Numbered from the stretch's first letter, positions 11,640 through 23,929 are shown. The stretch is DNA of 64,000 nt from Hydractinia symbiolongicarpus (GCF_029227915.1 NC_079881.1:19007501-19071500); one strand, 5' to 3'. Numbers and translations: made by a program. Notes: a model not told the origin generated them from the letters alone.

Positions 11640-12620
11640 GGTTTGAGTAACCATTGTAATTTTTGACCTTATACATATTATTTTTAAAGTTGTTAGAACA
11701 CATCATGCCTACCACACAATAAGTTATAGCAGCCTTATTTTAATGTCTCCTCATGTTCAAAAGGTTAAAAAAATCAGTAAAGCCACAATCATTTCATATC
11801 GCAAAATTTTCTAAGTGTTTCTAAGTGTTTTTTGTTTGTTCTGATATATAAAAATTTGAAGCTAGTTTTATAAAAAAGACTGCACAAAATTAAAAAAGCC
11901 TTAAACCGCAATAATTGATGTTGCAAAATGTATGAGAATGCAGATTTAAGAAATAATTTATGTTGCAAATTTCTTTTCTTAATCCTTAGTTCATGATAAA
12001 TCATTTTTAAATTGATGCGTTCATATGCTAATCACTTAACAAAGTGCACCACGTGAAGGTAAGCCAAAGGACTTTGCACTTCACCTAAAAGAAAAAGAGA
12101 TGCATGTGCAACACAACATTTAAATAAAATGCATCATTACTGTAATTTTAGGATTCACAACATAGTTCGGGCATACAATAAATTTGAAAAAGCCAAAATA
12201 AATATCCGAAAAAGAGTAGTATCATCAGCTTTTTGTAAGGGTTGTAGCACTTTTACCAAATTCACTGTTTTTAAATGTGAATACGAAATTACTATCCTGT
12301 TCAGTACAGTCAAAACATTTTATTTTGTTTTCAAGACTTTCCTTGTCAGATCAAGACCTCCCCCCTGACTTAAGCATACCGCTGAACCCTAATTATTCTG
12401 ATGAGCCTTATAAATGTATAAGACATGGGTGCACCGAATAGGAACATTTACCCCCATCAACAGTGCACGCTACTCTCATGTTGGCAGTACATTTCGCACA
12501 ACACGGCGGATAGATATAAAGAGCAAATAATCTATTTTGTTTATTTTATATTTGCATTATATACTGCACCACAATTGTTCAGTAAATTATGTCAGAACCT
12601 GACGGTAAACCATATTTTGA
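11640..12620. other. no supported gene; likely 3-prime flank of the Helitron
   Basis: AT-rich. In the direction of the neighbouring Helitron this is the downstream flank; I could not identify a convincing terminal hairpin plus CTRR end. Confidence 0.35.
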
Positions 12621-12639
12621 GTATAACATTCCCTATTAA

Positions 12640-14212
12640 AAAATCCTTGCCTGGATGAGGGAACAACACCTACTCGAACATCACCAAATGCTCTTGCTCT
12701 TGAAAAAGCAACATACAGCTGACCATGAGAAAAACATGGCCTGCGCAGCAACCTTTCCAACCTTTTCAAAGGTTTGACCTTGTGCCTTGTTTATTGTCAT
12801 AGCATAAGACAGCCTTAGTGGAAGCTGTCTGCGACGTAAGACAAAAGGCATACCTGTATCCGAAGGTGCAAGTTGCACCCTCGGAATAAGAACCCTATCT
12901 CCAATGGCATTACCAGTAAGTACTTCAGCATCGACACAGTTGTCACGAAGACGTCTTATAATTAGGCGAGTGTCATTACATAAACCATTCTTTATGTTTA
13001 TGTTTCTTAGTAACATAACAACGGCACCAGTCTTTAATTTAAGGCAATGAGGAGGCATACCTGAAGGTGTGATACTATTTAAAAATTCTACTGGATATTG
13101 ATTCCGTTCCTCCTCATCATCACACACAACATCGTCTGCGCTAAAATAAACTTTTTCTTCACCAGGCAGAAGCGCCAACACCTGACCATTAATGATAAGT
13201 GAGTCATCATTTGTGGGTGCTAGTACCACAGATGATGGCATATTTTCTGGGTGAAAATCCGTAAACAAAGTATCAACAATACATTGATTTTGTTGCAACA
13301 CACAATTTGATGGCACTTCAATTGAACGTTGGAAAGGTTCTTGCTCCCGAACAGGTAAAACACCCTTCCCAAGTTGCAGAAACCATGCAGCAAATTGTTG
13401 TTCTCCTGGCCTTGTTCTTATGTTGCGAGTTAATATAAACTCTGTAACCAAGTGCCATAATGGAGAACTTTTTAAACAATTTCATTCGGTTTTTCTTTTC
13501 AACAGGCAGTAACTGAAAAATCACCACCTAAAAGAACAACTTTACCTCCAAATGGAAGCTCATTATTACAAATATCTTGTAAAAGACGATCTATTGTATG
13601 AAAAGCATGCTTAGAAATCATGGAAGCTTCATCAAGTAAAAAGAGACTCTTTTGTCGCAATTCTGCAGCATAAGCAGAAACCGGGGTTATGCTGCATGTA
13701 CTGTTCTCTACAATAGGAACAGGTAACCGGAATAGTCTATGAATGGTGGTACCCTTTTTTAAAAGTGTTGCTGCTATACCAGTAAATGCAGCAGTTCCAA
13801 CTTGAAAACCTCTACCAGTAAGTTCAGAAATAAGGTAATAAGTAAAGGTTTTACCACTACCACTAGCACCTTCTAAATAAAACAGACAGTTGTTTTGGGC
13901 TGCATTGTTAGCAACATTTACAACAGCTTCTATGACTGCATTAGCCAGTGCAGCCTCCATAGCTACATCAATGTTTTCAGCTGGGGGTAATTCATCTAAA
14001 TGAGGAAGATTATATTCAGTAAGAGATTTACCAAATTGCCTAAGTACAGAATTAATATCTTGAAGCAGCCTGTACTCAGCCTGTTCCTCATTCATTTGGC
14101 GAATATAATCTTCATACATTGCATCCTCGTACCTTGTCCACAATATAAAAGGATCAAAAGGTTCGCAGTGAGTAAGTATCACAGCAAACAGTTGCCTTAA
14201 TTGTCGAGGCAT
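12640..14212 (-). pseudogene. Helitron Pif1-like helicase domain, frameshifted
   Basis: The block opens with the linker to the helicase. It contains Walker A as GASGSGKTF (usual form GPGGTGKT), FTGIAATLL, Walker B LLDEASM, and VVLLGGDF. A frameshift at about 13515 moves the expected DF-x-Q-L-L-P-V into another frame (read as FQLLPVEKKN), and a further break occurs near 13450. The next block (12681-13451) has LKLKTGAVVMLLRNINIKNGLCN and SYAMTINKAQGQT (motifs V and VI). A last shift leads to FSHGQLYVAFSRARAF at about 12690-12740, the normal C-terminal helicase motif. All helicase motifs are present in order, so the decay is recent or the breaks are indel errors. Confidence 0.85.
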
Positions 14213-14326
14213 CTAAAAGTTAACAGCTTCCTGCAAAGTATTGTTCCATTCAGTATCATCTTGCCGGAGACCACGCAGTGAACAGGTGTCACGAAATGTT
14301 TCAGCAACATGGCCATTGACAGTTCG

Positions 14327-15486
14327 TCAATCTTCAAAAGAAGTTGCACCAGGTGTATGCAATAGCAACATACGTAAATAAAAAAGCTCACCTGCGCGAG
14401 GACTCACACTATACATTCTGGACACAATTTTACCAAGACCGCGTTGTCTTCGTTTCCAAACTTTGTTCTTATTAAAAACAAAGTGAAGAGGATAATCTGG
14501 ATACATATATTGCCGAGCATCATGATTCTCTGCATTTAACACAAACCAAGCTGTTAATTTTGTAGCCTGAACGGCAGCGGCATATGTGCATTGTATTTCT
14601 TGGAAAGCCATGGATTATATGGAACAATCCAGCGATTATCTACGTCAACATTATTGACATTAATATGTATACCATTATCACGACGTCTATATAATGGATA
14701 TCCGTTGACTTTAGCTACCGTAGATGCTAAAAAGTTCTTTGGAAAACTTTTTGTGCAAAAACCATCTTCCATACATCTGGAATTAGGATTCAAATGAACA
14801 CATGGTCCATGAATCATACACGATCGTACAATTTCAAACAGCTCAGGGTGTTCCTTTTGATTAGAAATTTCTGCTAAAATAACACTGTCTATGTCATCTG
14901 CATCCCTAAGTTTGTCATTGGGATCTAAATGAATTAACAAATGAAAATGAGGCAAACCCCTCTTTTGAAATTCTATAACATACACATGTGCTATAGTCTT
15001 GTTTAGAACTCCCATATCAGTAACATCTTTAAGGAGTTCATTTAGTTTCAATATAAAAACTCGAGAAACTAAATCAGGTTGATCGTGTGCACGTTGGCGT
15101 GCAAACAGATTTTCTGTAATTTCACGCCATTTTGGATTGCACGTAAAAGTCAGAAAAAATTCAGGTTTTCCAAACTTACCAATGACGGCCGTAGCATCTT
15201 GATAGTTTTGAGCCATGGCACGTGGACTTCCTTGAAAACTTGAAGGAATAACAACAATATGACCTGGTTGAAGGCCTCGCTCTTCAGCTCGTGCATTCAA
15301 ATGGTCAGCTAAACCTTCATAACTATCAACACGAAGGTTGGTTTGATTTGCTCGAATGTAATTTAAATTATCACCTTCAACTTTAACATAAGAATCAACC
15401 CAATACTGCTGAAACAATTTCTTACCATAATGAATCGGGCTGAAATACTCCCGAGCAGCTAAACGGTAAGTATAATACTGCAACAT
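14327..15486 (-). pseudogene. Helitron Rep domain (HUH nuclease), catalytic-Tyr segment deleted
   Basis: The 15486-14600 block carries family motifs in order: QQYWVDSYVKVEGDNLNYIR, GSPRAMAQNYQDA, FFLTFTCNPKW, EFQKRGLPHFHLLIHLDP (the H-U-H metal-binding motif, HFH) and FCTKSFPKNF. It ends at KKYNAHMP. In intact Helitron Reps this is followed by the Y-x-x-K-Y-x-Y-K-G segment bearing the catalytic tyrosines, then about 100 residues up to a T-L-T-x-W-F-x-L-N motif. Here the next family sequence, KLTAWFVLNAENHDAR (about 14520-14570), follows almost directly. The nuclease would bind metal but lack its cleaving tyrosines. The tail (14327-14510) contains GKIVSRMYSVSPRAGELFYLR, as expected before the helicase. 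Confidence 0.8.
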
Positions 15487-15548
15487 TGTAGTAGTGTTGC
15501 GAGTACGGGTTGCACGTACAGCAACATGAGGTATCCTATTATCCCAAC

Positions 15549-16768
15549 CTAGTTTAACCCTTGGAAAAAAAGAGGATACACCATTGGCTCCAAGTTTGCA
15601 GACATTGTGGAAATATTCTGTAAATCACCTCCACGCGGATAGATAACAACATCCCTGTTTTCAGGAGGTGCTCCATCTTGCCCAACAAATACTGCTGCAA
15701 CTTCATCATGATGTGGCAAGTTGTAGCACCTCCGGTCATTGCCAACTCTCAGGTACATACGTACTTCAGATGGAGCACGGTTTTGTGCTGCTGCCTGATA
15801 TAATTCTTCAGCTTCAACTTCAGCCATGTACCTATAGGCAGCAGCAAACGGGCTTACTCTGTCCATGACATCTTAAACAGTTTGCATCACATCTTCACGA
15901 CAGCCATTATTTCCTTGGCATGCCATTCTTTCGTTGAGTGCCCTACCCGCTGCATAAATATAAAGTTGGTTGAAAACAGGGGTTTGTCCTTCAGGAGGGT
16001 GAAACCCCCCAACACAATGCCATATTTTACCACAGATACGAAAGCATGGTGGTCCACGGCCAGGGGGGGGGGGGGGGGGCGAAGGTTTGCTCCAAAAGAA
16101 ATAAATGCAACGGCACTATTATACTTACGTATATTTGCCTGAAAGTTTTTTGCCTGAACAGTATCTGTATTTGTTAATAAATCCCTAAGGTGTTGAGGGT
16201 AAGGGGACAAATTATCTAATGCCATTTTACCAGTGTGACAACATTTAAAACAATTTTCATTTTTAAACTTTAAAGCTTGACAATACTCACACTCTTTGTC
16301 CATGGCACCTAAAAAATATAAATTAGGCAATATATTTTGACGTGCAATGTTATAATACGGTGCATTTCGGCGAGCACGAACAGCATCATGCATTTGGATA
16401 TCTGCCTGACGTCTATTTACTACCTGTTCAACATTTTGCCTTTGTCAAACAATAACCTGCCTCTCAGCATTTCGACGTCGTCTTTTGGCAGACTGCTCAC
16501 CATTTTCTCCTTGACATGAAACATCATGTCGTTCAGCATCCTGAGCACGTCTATTGGCAGACTGCTCATTACTTTCAGCAATACCCACACATGCAACACA
16601 TTGTGCATGTCTATGCCTAGATAAAGACACATCATCAAAAATTGATGCACGTGGTATGACATTCACCTGAACTTCATTTGGCAGTTCAACATGTTGAGGA
16701 GTATCTGACATCTGCTGGCCCATAATGATACTTACTAAACTTTGACTATTTTCAGGGCGTTGCAACAC
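15549..16768 (-). pseudogene. Helitron replicase-helicase, N-terminal region
   Basis: The segment starts with a polar, arginine-rich repeat region (16445-16768) with two similar ANRR/ERH blocks. It continues after a stop into a zinc-binding motif (CEYCQALKFKNENCFKCCH, about 16250-16290) and NIRKYNSAVAFISFGANL, the usual N-terminal hallmark of Helitron proteins. At the 17-G homopolymer (16063-16079) the frame shifts. In the new frame the expected GPPCFRICGKIWHCVGGFHP and downstream NQLYIYAAGRAL follow, then 15549-15866 with YMAEVEAEELYQAA and DVVIYPRGG. Only the frame, not the sequence order, is disturbed, so the G-run length is a likely slippage or assembly error site. Confidence 0.75.
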
Positions 16769-16942
16769 AAACCTGCGAGCATTATTAAAAAGCGTAAAAC
16801 CATGTACAGGATTGTTACTGTTACTTGAAAATTTATCTATATAATAAGTTGTTAACTATTTTCAATTTTACAACTATAACTAGAACATATGATTACAAGG
16901 GACTAAATTACTTCATAACACAACATATTCCTAGCTAACGAT

Positions 16943-17755
16943 TTAACAGTTTAACTTTGAAATTTCATGATCAACCACAATATCATTTCCTACATCGAAC
17001 TTTTTATATAAACTTCTCGAACCTCTTAAACCTATTAAACCAAATCTCAACAGAGCAAAACAAAGTTTTGTGCGTATATGTGTGACTGCAGTTGAAATGG
17101 GTATGTTCTTCTTATCCGCTATCATTTCCGAAAGCCGACTGTAAAAAGTGATGCATTCGCGACCCATGCTTCCGTGAATTGAAAATATAAGCGGCGTGAA
17201 ACTGCCATTATCAACACTCAAAATTCTACGATTGTAATTTCTTTTCTTCTCGTTCTCGTTTGAAATGAAAGATTGCCGTAAAGTTTGGTTGTTGTACCTC
17301 GAGGCAGTGGGGTCAAAAACCCTTACGTCAAAAAATGCTTGTTGGCCGTTTATCCAAAAATCACGAGCACGAATGTCCGGTCTACAATCATCACCGGTTT
17401 TTACACTCTTTAAATCGAAACGTTCTCCAGTCAGCGGTAGCAAATTCAGTTCTAACTGTACATGATGACAAACATCCTTGAGTAACTTTGATGTGAGGTC
17501 ACGAATGTCGTTGTGACGTCTCGTAACAAAGCCACCCATCTTACACTTCATGCTGTGTTCAACGTCAAATCGAGCTCCACAAACGCAACTGCTGGGTAAG
17601 TTGGGAATGCTCCAATTGTAGCGTAGACGCATAGCATCCCAAAACTCTTGCTTGTTGAGATAAAAACCTTGCTCAGTTATTGGCAATACATTGAGCCAAT
17701 TGGAGACTCCTTTCTGTTGGTTGATGTTGTTTGCCTTAACTTGCTTCACCGTCAT
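16943..17755 (-). pseudogene. R2-like LINE C-terminal CCHC and REL endonuclease domain
   Basis: This 270-residue open block contains CVCGARFDVEHSMKCKMGGF, a C-x-C...H...C zinc motif, followed by RRHNDIRDLTSKLL. The endonuclease core is DDCRPDIRARDFW...AFFDVRVFDP, matching the R/K-PD...(D/E) arrangement of restriction-like LINE endonucleases. The catalytic Asp residues are present. The remaining tail is helical with no known domain. This is the best preserved part of the element. Confidence 0.8.
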
Positions 17756-17902
17756 GTTATTTCTGCATAGGGCCAGATTCTCTTTCTAGATATCCAATTT
17801 TAAAGTTCTAACTTGTGCTTTAGCTGTTTTTGTTTTTCCAACATCGTAGATACCGTCAATGTCTTGCTTTTTGATAGAGTCGACAAGACATTTTGTGATC
17901 AT

Positions 17903-18697
17903 TCACGAATTATTAAATTGTACTTGTGCGTCGTCAGGAAAAATAGTGAGATTCAATCCTCCAAGTCGTGTGGGAAGTGATAGCAAAAGCCTTTCGTTTT
18001 CGGAGCATAGATGACCACCAGTTATCGCAGGTATGAATTCGTTTCTGACGACTGTCTCTATCGGTTGAAGTAATTTTTTTATGTCAGGAACGGTCCGGAG
18101 AAGAAATGTCAATTTAGCTTTAAAACCGGTTACATACGCACAATAAGATGATTGAGGTTCTAGTTCAGCAATGTTTGATAGAAGTTTTAGCTGTTCAACT
18201 AAACTTGCAACTTTGCTATTAACATATTCAATCTTGTATGACTGACTACCAATGACTGCACCGAGATGACGTTGACCAGTCGATGTTACCAAAATATTTG
18301 AATCTGCAAAGATTTGCTCAGCACTAAGTGGATACTCTTGTTTCACAATTAGATGGGATTTAGTCGCTTTCGGGAAGTAGCCGTATTTCGGACCGATGTC
18401 AACGATTTTCCACCAAAATTCTTTAATTTCGTAAAGTTTTCCAGCAACAGTAAAATCATCAACGTATGCAACCTATTCAAGGGTGTGGTCATTCGAACGT
18501 GTATTGTTGAAAAGTGCTTTCAACAATGGTATGATTCCAATAGCATACGAAGCCATCGACGTCGGATCGCCCTGTGTGGTGCCTTCCCTCGAAAGAATCT
18601 CCTTTCCGCCTATCACGAATGAACGTGCAGGTACAGCATAACAGTTGTTAATGAACGTAGCAATCATTGGGCATAACTTCGAAATGTTATGCAGCAT
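17903..18697 (-). pseudogene. R2-like LINE reverse transcriptase, palm and thumb remnant
   Basis: The block begins at MLHNISKLCPMIATFINN and contains SREGTTQGDPTSMASYAIG (RT motif B). An in-frame TAG then stands just before the catalytic AYVDDF (about 18450-18465), followed by the thumb (17903-18346) with GQRHLGAVIGS and a region ending LPTRLGGLNL. The preceding segment that normally holds motif A (D-A-T-N-A-F-N type) is absent: the sequence goes directly from the pre-RT domain to the block after motif A. One catalytic aspartate is therefore missing. Confidence 0.75.
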
Positions 18698-19731
18698 TAC
18701 CTTTCTCTATCAGATTCTGGAATAGATTCAATACACAGCTTCTTCGTTAACTCGGCTATGGCTTTACGTAGATCAGTATTGGTGGTACCAAATGTGGACG
18801 AGCAAAGTATGCGTCTCCATCCGTCAGCATCCAAACCTGACGGACCAGAACCACCTTTGGTATACGTGGCAGCTTTCAATACCATGTCTTCATCAATGAT
18901 ATCAAAAACAATATCATGGATTCGCTGTGACGGTTGATCTATTAACGTATCTTCGCTAAGATTCCCCTGATCTGGATGTTGTTGTTCCAATAATAATAAT
19001 GTCTCGTCGTTAAGTGGAAGGATACCTTGCGTCATGTTGTCAGTTAATAATCGCAAAGCACTGTTGATATTTCCCTTCTGCATGAACAATCAAAACTTTT
19101 TCGAAATAGATGAAATATCACTTTTCGGATTTGGTGGTTGAAGTCTTTCCCGAATAGCGACAGCTACATTAAAAAGTTCTAACAATTCGCCATTCTCCCA
19201 TAGTGTCAAGCGCCGTTCTAAAGCTTTTGTATGGTCTTTTGATTTCGACTTCTTGCTGGGTTTTTGTAACAACAGTGAAGGCATTACATGAAGTGCTTTT
19301 AACGAAATAGGTTTCATCGTCGAATCGTCGATCCAAAGATTTATAAGACGTGTCATTTCTCGAATAAAGGATTTTCCAGCCGCACCAAAAGGTAGTAAAA
19401 ACAAATTCTTTTTCCAATAAACTATTCTTTCTTATGTATAGTCTAAATCATGCGTAAATTTTGACCCTGGAATGCTCTTCCAATATAAATTTTCATTTAC
19501 TACAGTTGTTGGAATAATTCGTTCGGCAGCTGGTTGGCTTGAAGAGTTTGTAATTGTCGCTTCATTTGTTTTTCGAAAACATGTTCTAAGATGAATATTC
19601 AAACCTTTATATGTGGTAAAAGTTCTCGTATTACAGGAGTTGCATCTGAATGATGTAGAAGATGTCACCAATTGAATTAGTTGCGCGGAACTGCCATTTG
19701 CGTTTGAATTTCGATTCGATTCGTTATTCAT
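18697..19731 (-). pseudogene. R2-like LINE N-terminal region with zinc finger
   Basis: The first block (19432-19731) has a C2H2 finger, FRCNSCNTRTFTTYKGLNIHLRTC, in a Ser/Asn-rich context. The second (19090-19404) starts at FGAAGKSFIREMTRLI and ends near RERLQPPNPK. The third (18697-19089) has NMTQGILPLNDETL and the pre-RT motif GGSGPSGLDADGWRRIL, characteristic of this LINE group. The coding sequence is broken by a frameshift near 19430 and a stop near 19090. It then jumps to a sequence downstream of RT motif A. Confidence 0.7.
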
Positions 19732-19799
19732 TAGTTGTTACTGTTACTGCTCTAATGGTTTAGTGGTCTAATGGTTACTCTAACGGTTTAGACATTATA

Positions 19800-21878
19800 G
19801 AGAAAAATACACAACCTAGCTAGCTAGCTAGCTAGTAGGAACCACAAATTCTAAAAATAAATAAGAAATAAGTCAGCTAAAATTTCATTTACTAAACTAA
19901 ACATAGCTAGTTAGTTATTTATTAGCTAATACAGTAGTGTAAATTGGGAAACGTTTCCCCAAGGGAATAAACTTTATATAATAAATGAAGGCATAATCAA
20001 AAGAAAGATGTAACTCTGCAAGCAACCAAACCAAACATTGGGCAAGTGAAAATTGGTCTCCTTTTTCTCTTCCTCAGATCTTAATATGGCTACACGCTTT
20101 TCCTTTATAAGAAACATTTTTAAGGTATAAAATTGAGCCTAGGGTCAACAGAATTTTGGAATAATTTCTATAAAATTAATGAGAAACCTGAAGACTGGAA
20201 TGCAAGAAGTTTGTTATAACAAAAGTTTGACAGGTAACCTGAAGAATGTAAAAAACGTCGCAACCCAAGCCAAGTGATGTAATGTAAAATAATGGGAAAA
20301 ATAGTAAAAAGAACGATTTATCGTACAATAGGTATGATAATCCTTAGGTTTTACAAAGATAAATTTGAAATTTCTTACGTCGTAGCACTCACTGTCCTAT
20401 AAGTAGGTCACTACTGTCTCGCTCCTTACGCCTTTTATCCGTAACAAAAAATATAAAGAAAAAATGGTAAGCTAACTGTAAATCTAGGTAAATCTAAAGA
20501 ATACTATTTACTAACAACTGATTTTTTAAAACTCCTTTTTCTATCACACGATCTTGCAAATCCACTTCAACTAAATTTTCCTTTTCCTTCTTCTCTACTT
20601 AAAATTTACTTAAATAAAAAAAGGACATGTTACAACACATAAAATAAATGGTTTTTCTGATATTTGTATATAGCAAGCAACCTACTTCGTTTGTTCGTCT
20701 CCTGAACTTAAAAAAACTTTTTACGTTTGTTTTGATCGTCAGGGGAAACTTGAAATTTTCAGCAAATCAAATTGCTTTATTTTAATCCCGTGGTTTGGTT
20801 CATCCAATTAAATTTTTTATTTTGATCACGTGATTTTAAAACGTAAACAAACAAAACTCGCGGCTTTTCTCCACAAAGAAGACATATTTGTTTCGGCAAC
20901 GTCAAAGATTTTTTTCGGCTTCATCAAAAGAAAATGACGATATCAACTTTGCCTGTCACAGAGACACGGAACTGGCGTATTATTATATAGATATTTCGGT
21001 ACCTAAAAGCAACATTTTAAAAATATCAATGCATGAAACAATAAAAATCTGAACAAATAAATACACACTTGAATCTGTTTTTAGATAGAGCGTTGGTGGA
21101 AAGAACACATGAAAGGCTGAAAAAGTATTTTAAAGTTGGATTGACCTAGTTAAAAGAAGAACATCATTATCTTCCTAATGATCAAGAAGACAGGTATTCT
21201 TTTTACAATCATCTGCAAGTTATCAATAAAAGGGTTAAACCTCAGTACAAAATTTAAAAAGGGGAAATCCTTATTCCTTAAGATTTTGCTTTGTACTTAT
21301 CCTTAAAAACAAACTTGCTTTCATAATGATTCAAAAACAACTGGTTGAGTTTAAATGTATGGTGCGGAATAATCGTCGGATTTGTTTTGAGAAGAATAGC
21401 TTAATGCTCGATGGAATCCCAAACTATATCTATGATTTTCCTTAAAGATACGAGCTTGAGAAGTGTGGTAATATACTAAAAATATACTCTGTATATATAT
21501 GATTTATCATGTCATCATATCATATCATTTACATAATAACAGCTGTGAGGTAATTGATTGGGTCTCTGAAGGATAAAACAAAACTGATCAAAACCCAGGT
21601 TAAAGAGCAAAAATTTATCACCTACAAATTAGTTGTTTATAACCTTTAATTTAGGATTTAAAGTGGGTGCAGAAAAACTAAGAAATGCAACTGAACTGCC
21701 AAATGTTTGCACTTTGGTGAATATTACTTCGATGACCAGTCTCTAACTGCATTTGCTAATGATTGTGGATGAAGTCAGAGAAAATATATCTATTATCTAA
21801 AACTTAAATATAATCAATAACATGGACACTAACTTGGTGAAATACAATGTAAAAAAAATATTAAAACTTAATATATTT
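19800..21878. other. no supported gene; contains a HINE-type 3-prime end
   Basis: Contains a (GCTA)n patch (19816-19835) and, at 20955-20992, the string GGAACTGGCGTATTATTATA, also seen at the end of the Helentron-type copy at 34955-34980. No ORF of note. Confidence 0.5.
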
Positions 21879-21879
21879 G

Positions 21880-23068
21880 TTTAAAACCAGTAAGTTCACA
21901 AAACTTGCTACAGACATGTATATAAGGTTTTCAAAAGCAGTCACTAAAAGGTTTCCCATTCAAAATTTCAGTCCATCTGGACCAACAGCCACTTCTGAAG
22001 TTGCTATTCCCTGGTCATATAATTGATAACCAGAACCTTGAATATCCAAAAGCTATAATTTTTTTTCTGATTTTAGAAATGTAAAGTGAGCTAAACATTC
22101 AGATAAATCGTTAAATCCTTTACCATTGCAATGGAGCATTCCCCTAGCTCTTCCAATAGTTTTCCTAATTTTGGCATGTGATATGAAAACGTGCTCCCAA
22201 TTTCTTTTCTAGCATTACCGGTTAATTTCAACTTTAACTGTTCAGCAAAGTGTAGTGTTAACATATGCATTTTTACTGCTTGTTGTGATAAATCTTCCGT
22301 ACTGAAGTTTTGTTCATAATGTCAATAGCATCGTATGTTTCCTTTAAAAACTTCATAAAGGCCAGTTGTTTACCAGCTAATTCTGATGTTGAATTAAAAA
22401 ATTTCAATAGTTTTAGGTGCATCTAAAACTTTGGAGCCCAACTGCAGCATTGATGATACTTTTAATTTTCAGGCTGCAGTCGCTTACTGGGTGACACTTT
22501 TGGAAAAGGTGGCCAACTCTGACAGTAACGTTTTCTAACTATAGATAAGTTGGAAAGGGGGCTCAAAAACCCGTTTCTTCTGGAACTGGTGGTGGTGGAG
22601 GATGAAAATAATGATAAACTTTAACGTGATGATGTGTATCCATTTTTTTTCCTTTTCTTGTTGAAATTTATTCGTGCGTTCATTATGAGTTTGCTTATCA
22701 CTTTTTGGTCATTTTCATTTTCCTTATTCATAGGGTGGTTGCTTAAAGAGATTTGAAAAAATCTAACATGAGTCATATTAAATGATTTAATTTGATCTAT
22801 CCTAACACAAGATGTTTCATTTACTGATTTTGAAATTTCACTCTTTATTTCTATTGGGTAGCCTGCCAGCAAAGTGTCTCTTGCTAGCAATTTTGACATC
22901 AAATGTTATTTCTCCAAAAGGATAAGGTACAAACTTAGGAGGACCGATCTTTGGATACTTCATAGAATTACCTGTTGTTTCACTGGCATAACGCGGAACA
23001 ATCATTCTTTTTCGCCAGAATGTTACCTCCAACTGTAGCCCCAGCTTCTTCACTTTTCCTTTTTCCAT
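21880..23068 (-). pseudogene. alpha-kinase (MHCK/eEF2K-type) domain gene, decayed
   Basis: On the minus strand, 22740-23068 encodes a leader region with PYPFGEITFDVKIASKRHF, then after a frameshift ETSCVRIDQIKSFNMTHVRF. Downstream come STEDLSQQAVKMHMLTLHFA (about 22250-22300), CNGKGFNDLSECLAHFTF (about 22080-22140) and LDIQGSGYQLYDQGIATSEV (about 22000-22060). A GNLLVTAFENLI then HVCSKFCELTG end follows near 21880-21950. The LS-x-H-F-T...LDIQG-x-x-Y...D-x-x-I-A...GN...N-x-F-C series is the C-terminal lobe of alpha-kinases, found in multi-copy genes of cnidarian genomes. At least three frame breaks and two stops are present, so no kinase can be made from it as it stands. Confidence 0.6.
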
Positions 23069-23929
23069 TGACGGTCTTTTTGGTTCTCCCCCTCTTTATT
23101 TTACATAAGAAGTGCTTCCACTTGTATGCATTCTTATTGCTGCCATTTTGTCTTGGCGCACATTTAAAGTTTGCGAGTATTACATTTAGTTCGTGAATTT
23201 AGGAGTCAGAAGCTATGTGGAAACCACATATTTGACAGTTAACAAATTTCCATGAGCCAAAACATCACATTTCATCATTTCCGCGAAAAAAATAATGTAA
23301 TTCTTTAAAAACGGTTGTGTTGAGCAATTACTTTTAGATCTATAAAAATAAGTTCATTTCATTTTACTTTAATTTAAGGTAAAGTTGATTTAATTTTGTT
23401 TCATTTCATTTGATCTAAAGCGAAGTTGATTTCATTTCATTTCAGTCGTAGTTAATTTAATTTAATTTTATTTAGCTTTGAATTGTTTTTTTGTTTGTTT
23501 GTTTTAAGATTCTCTTTTTTGCATGGGTGTTGTAGGCCACCATACACGTGAAAATGGATAAAACATTTTTGTTTTTAACTTATTGCATTTTCGTTTAAAT
23601 CCGGATACTTTCTTTGAATCTGTGTAAATGGTCAAGCGTAAACGTAGTATGATACTCAGAGACTGAATAGTACTTTCAGTATTTATTACTGTGATTTTTT
23701 TTGTTACAGTCAATTAAAATTAGCTTTTTTAAAAAAATTGTATGAAATAACCCTGACATACCCTGACTTTTGGCAATTGTTATTTCGTATTCTGGCATTA
23801 ATGTCAAGTCATTTCTGTTGACGACACTTAAATGTATATTTGGGATAAGGTACAATCATCAGCGTGCTGCAATTCATTTCTTTCTGTTTCTTTAGATGTA
23901 TTAATACGTATTAATTAGCCATTGAGTAC

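Larger units (their letters stand above)
12640..16800 (-). mobile_element. Helitron (Rep/Pif1-helicase rolling-circle element), inactivated
   Basis: Three consecutive minus-strand coding blocks give the Helitron order: N-terminal CCHC region, HUH Rep domain, then a superfamily-1 Pif1 helicase. All blocks read in the same direction with little spacing, but at least five frame breaks and one internal deletion separate them. The protein-coding part spans about 4.1 kb. Left and right termini could not be fixed. Confidence 0.85.
16943..19731 (-). mobile_element. R2-clade-like non-LTR retrotransposon (REL endonuclease), defective
   Basis: Minus-strand blocks give a single-ORF LINE order: N-terminal C2H2 zinc finger, RT, then a CCHC plus restriction-enzyme-like endonuclease. 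This architecture belongs to R2/NeSL-type early-branching LINEs rather than APE-type ones. The element has several stops and an internal RT deletion. No poly-A tail or target duplication could be placed. Confidence 0.8.
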
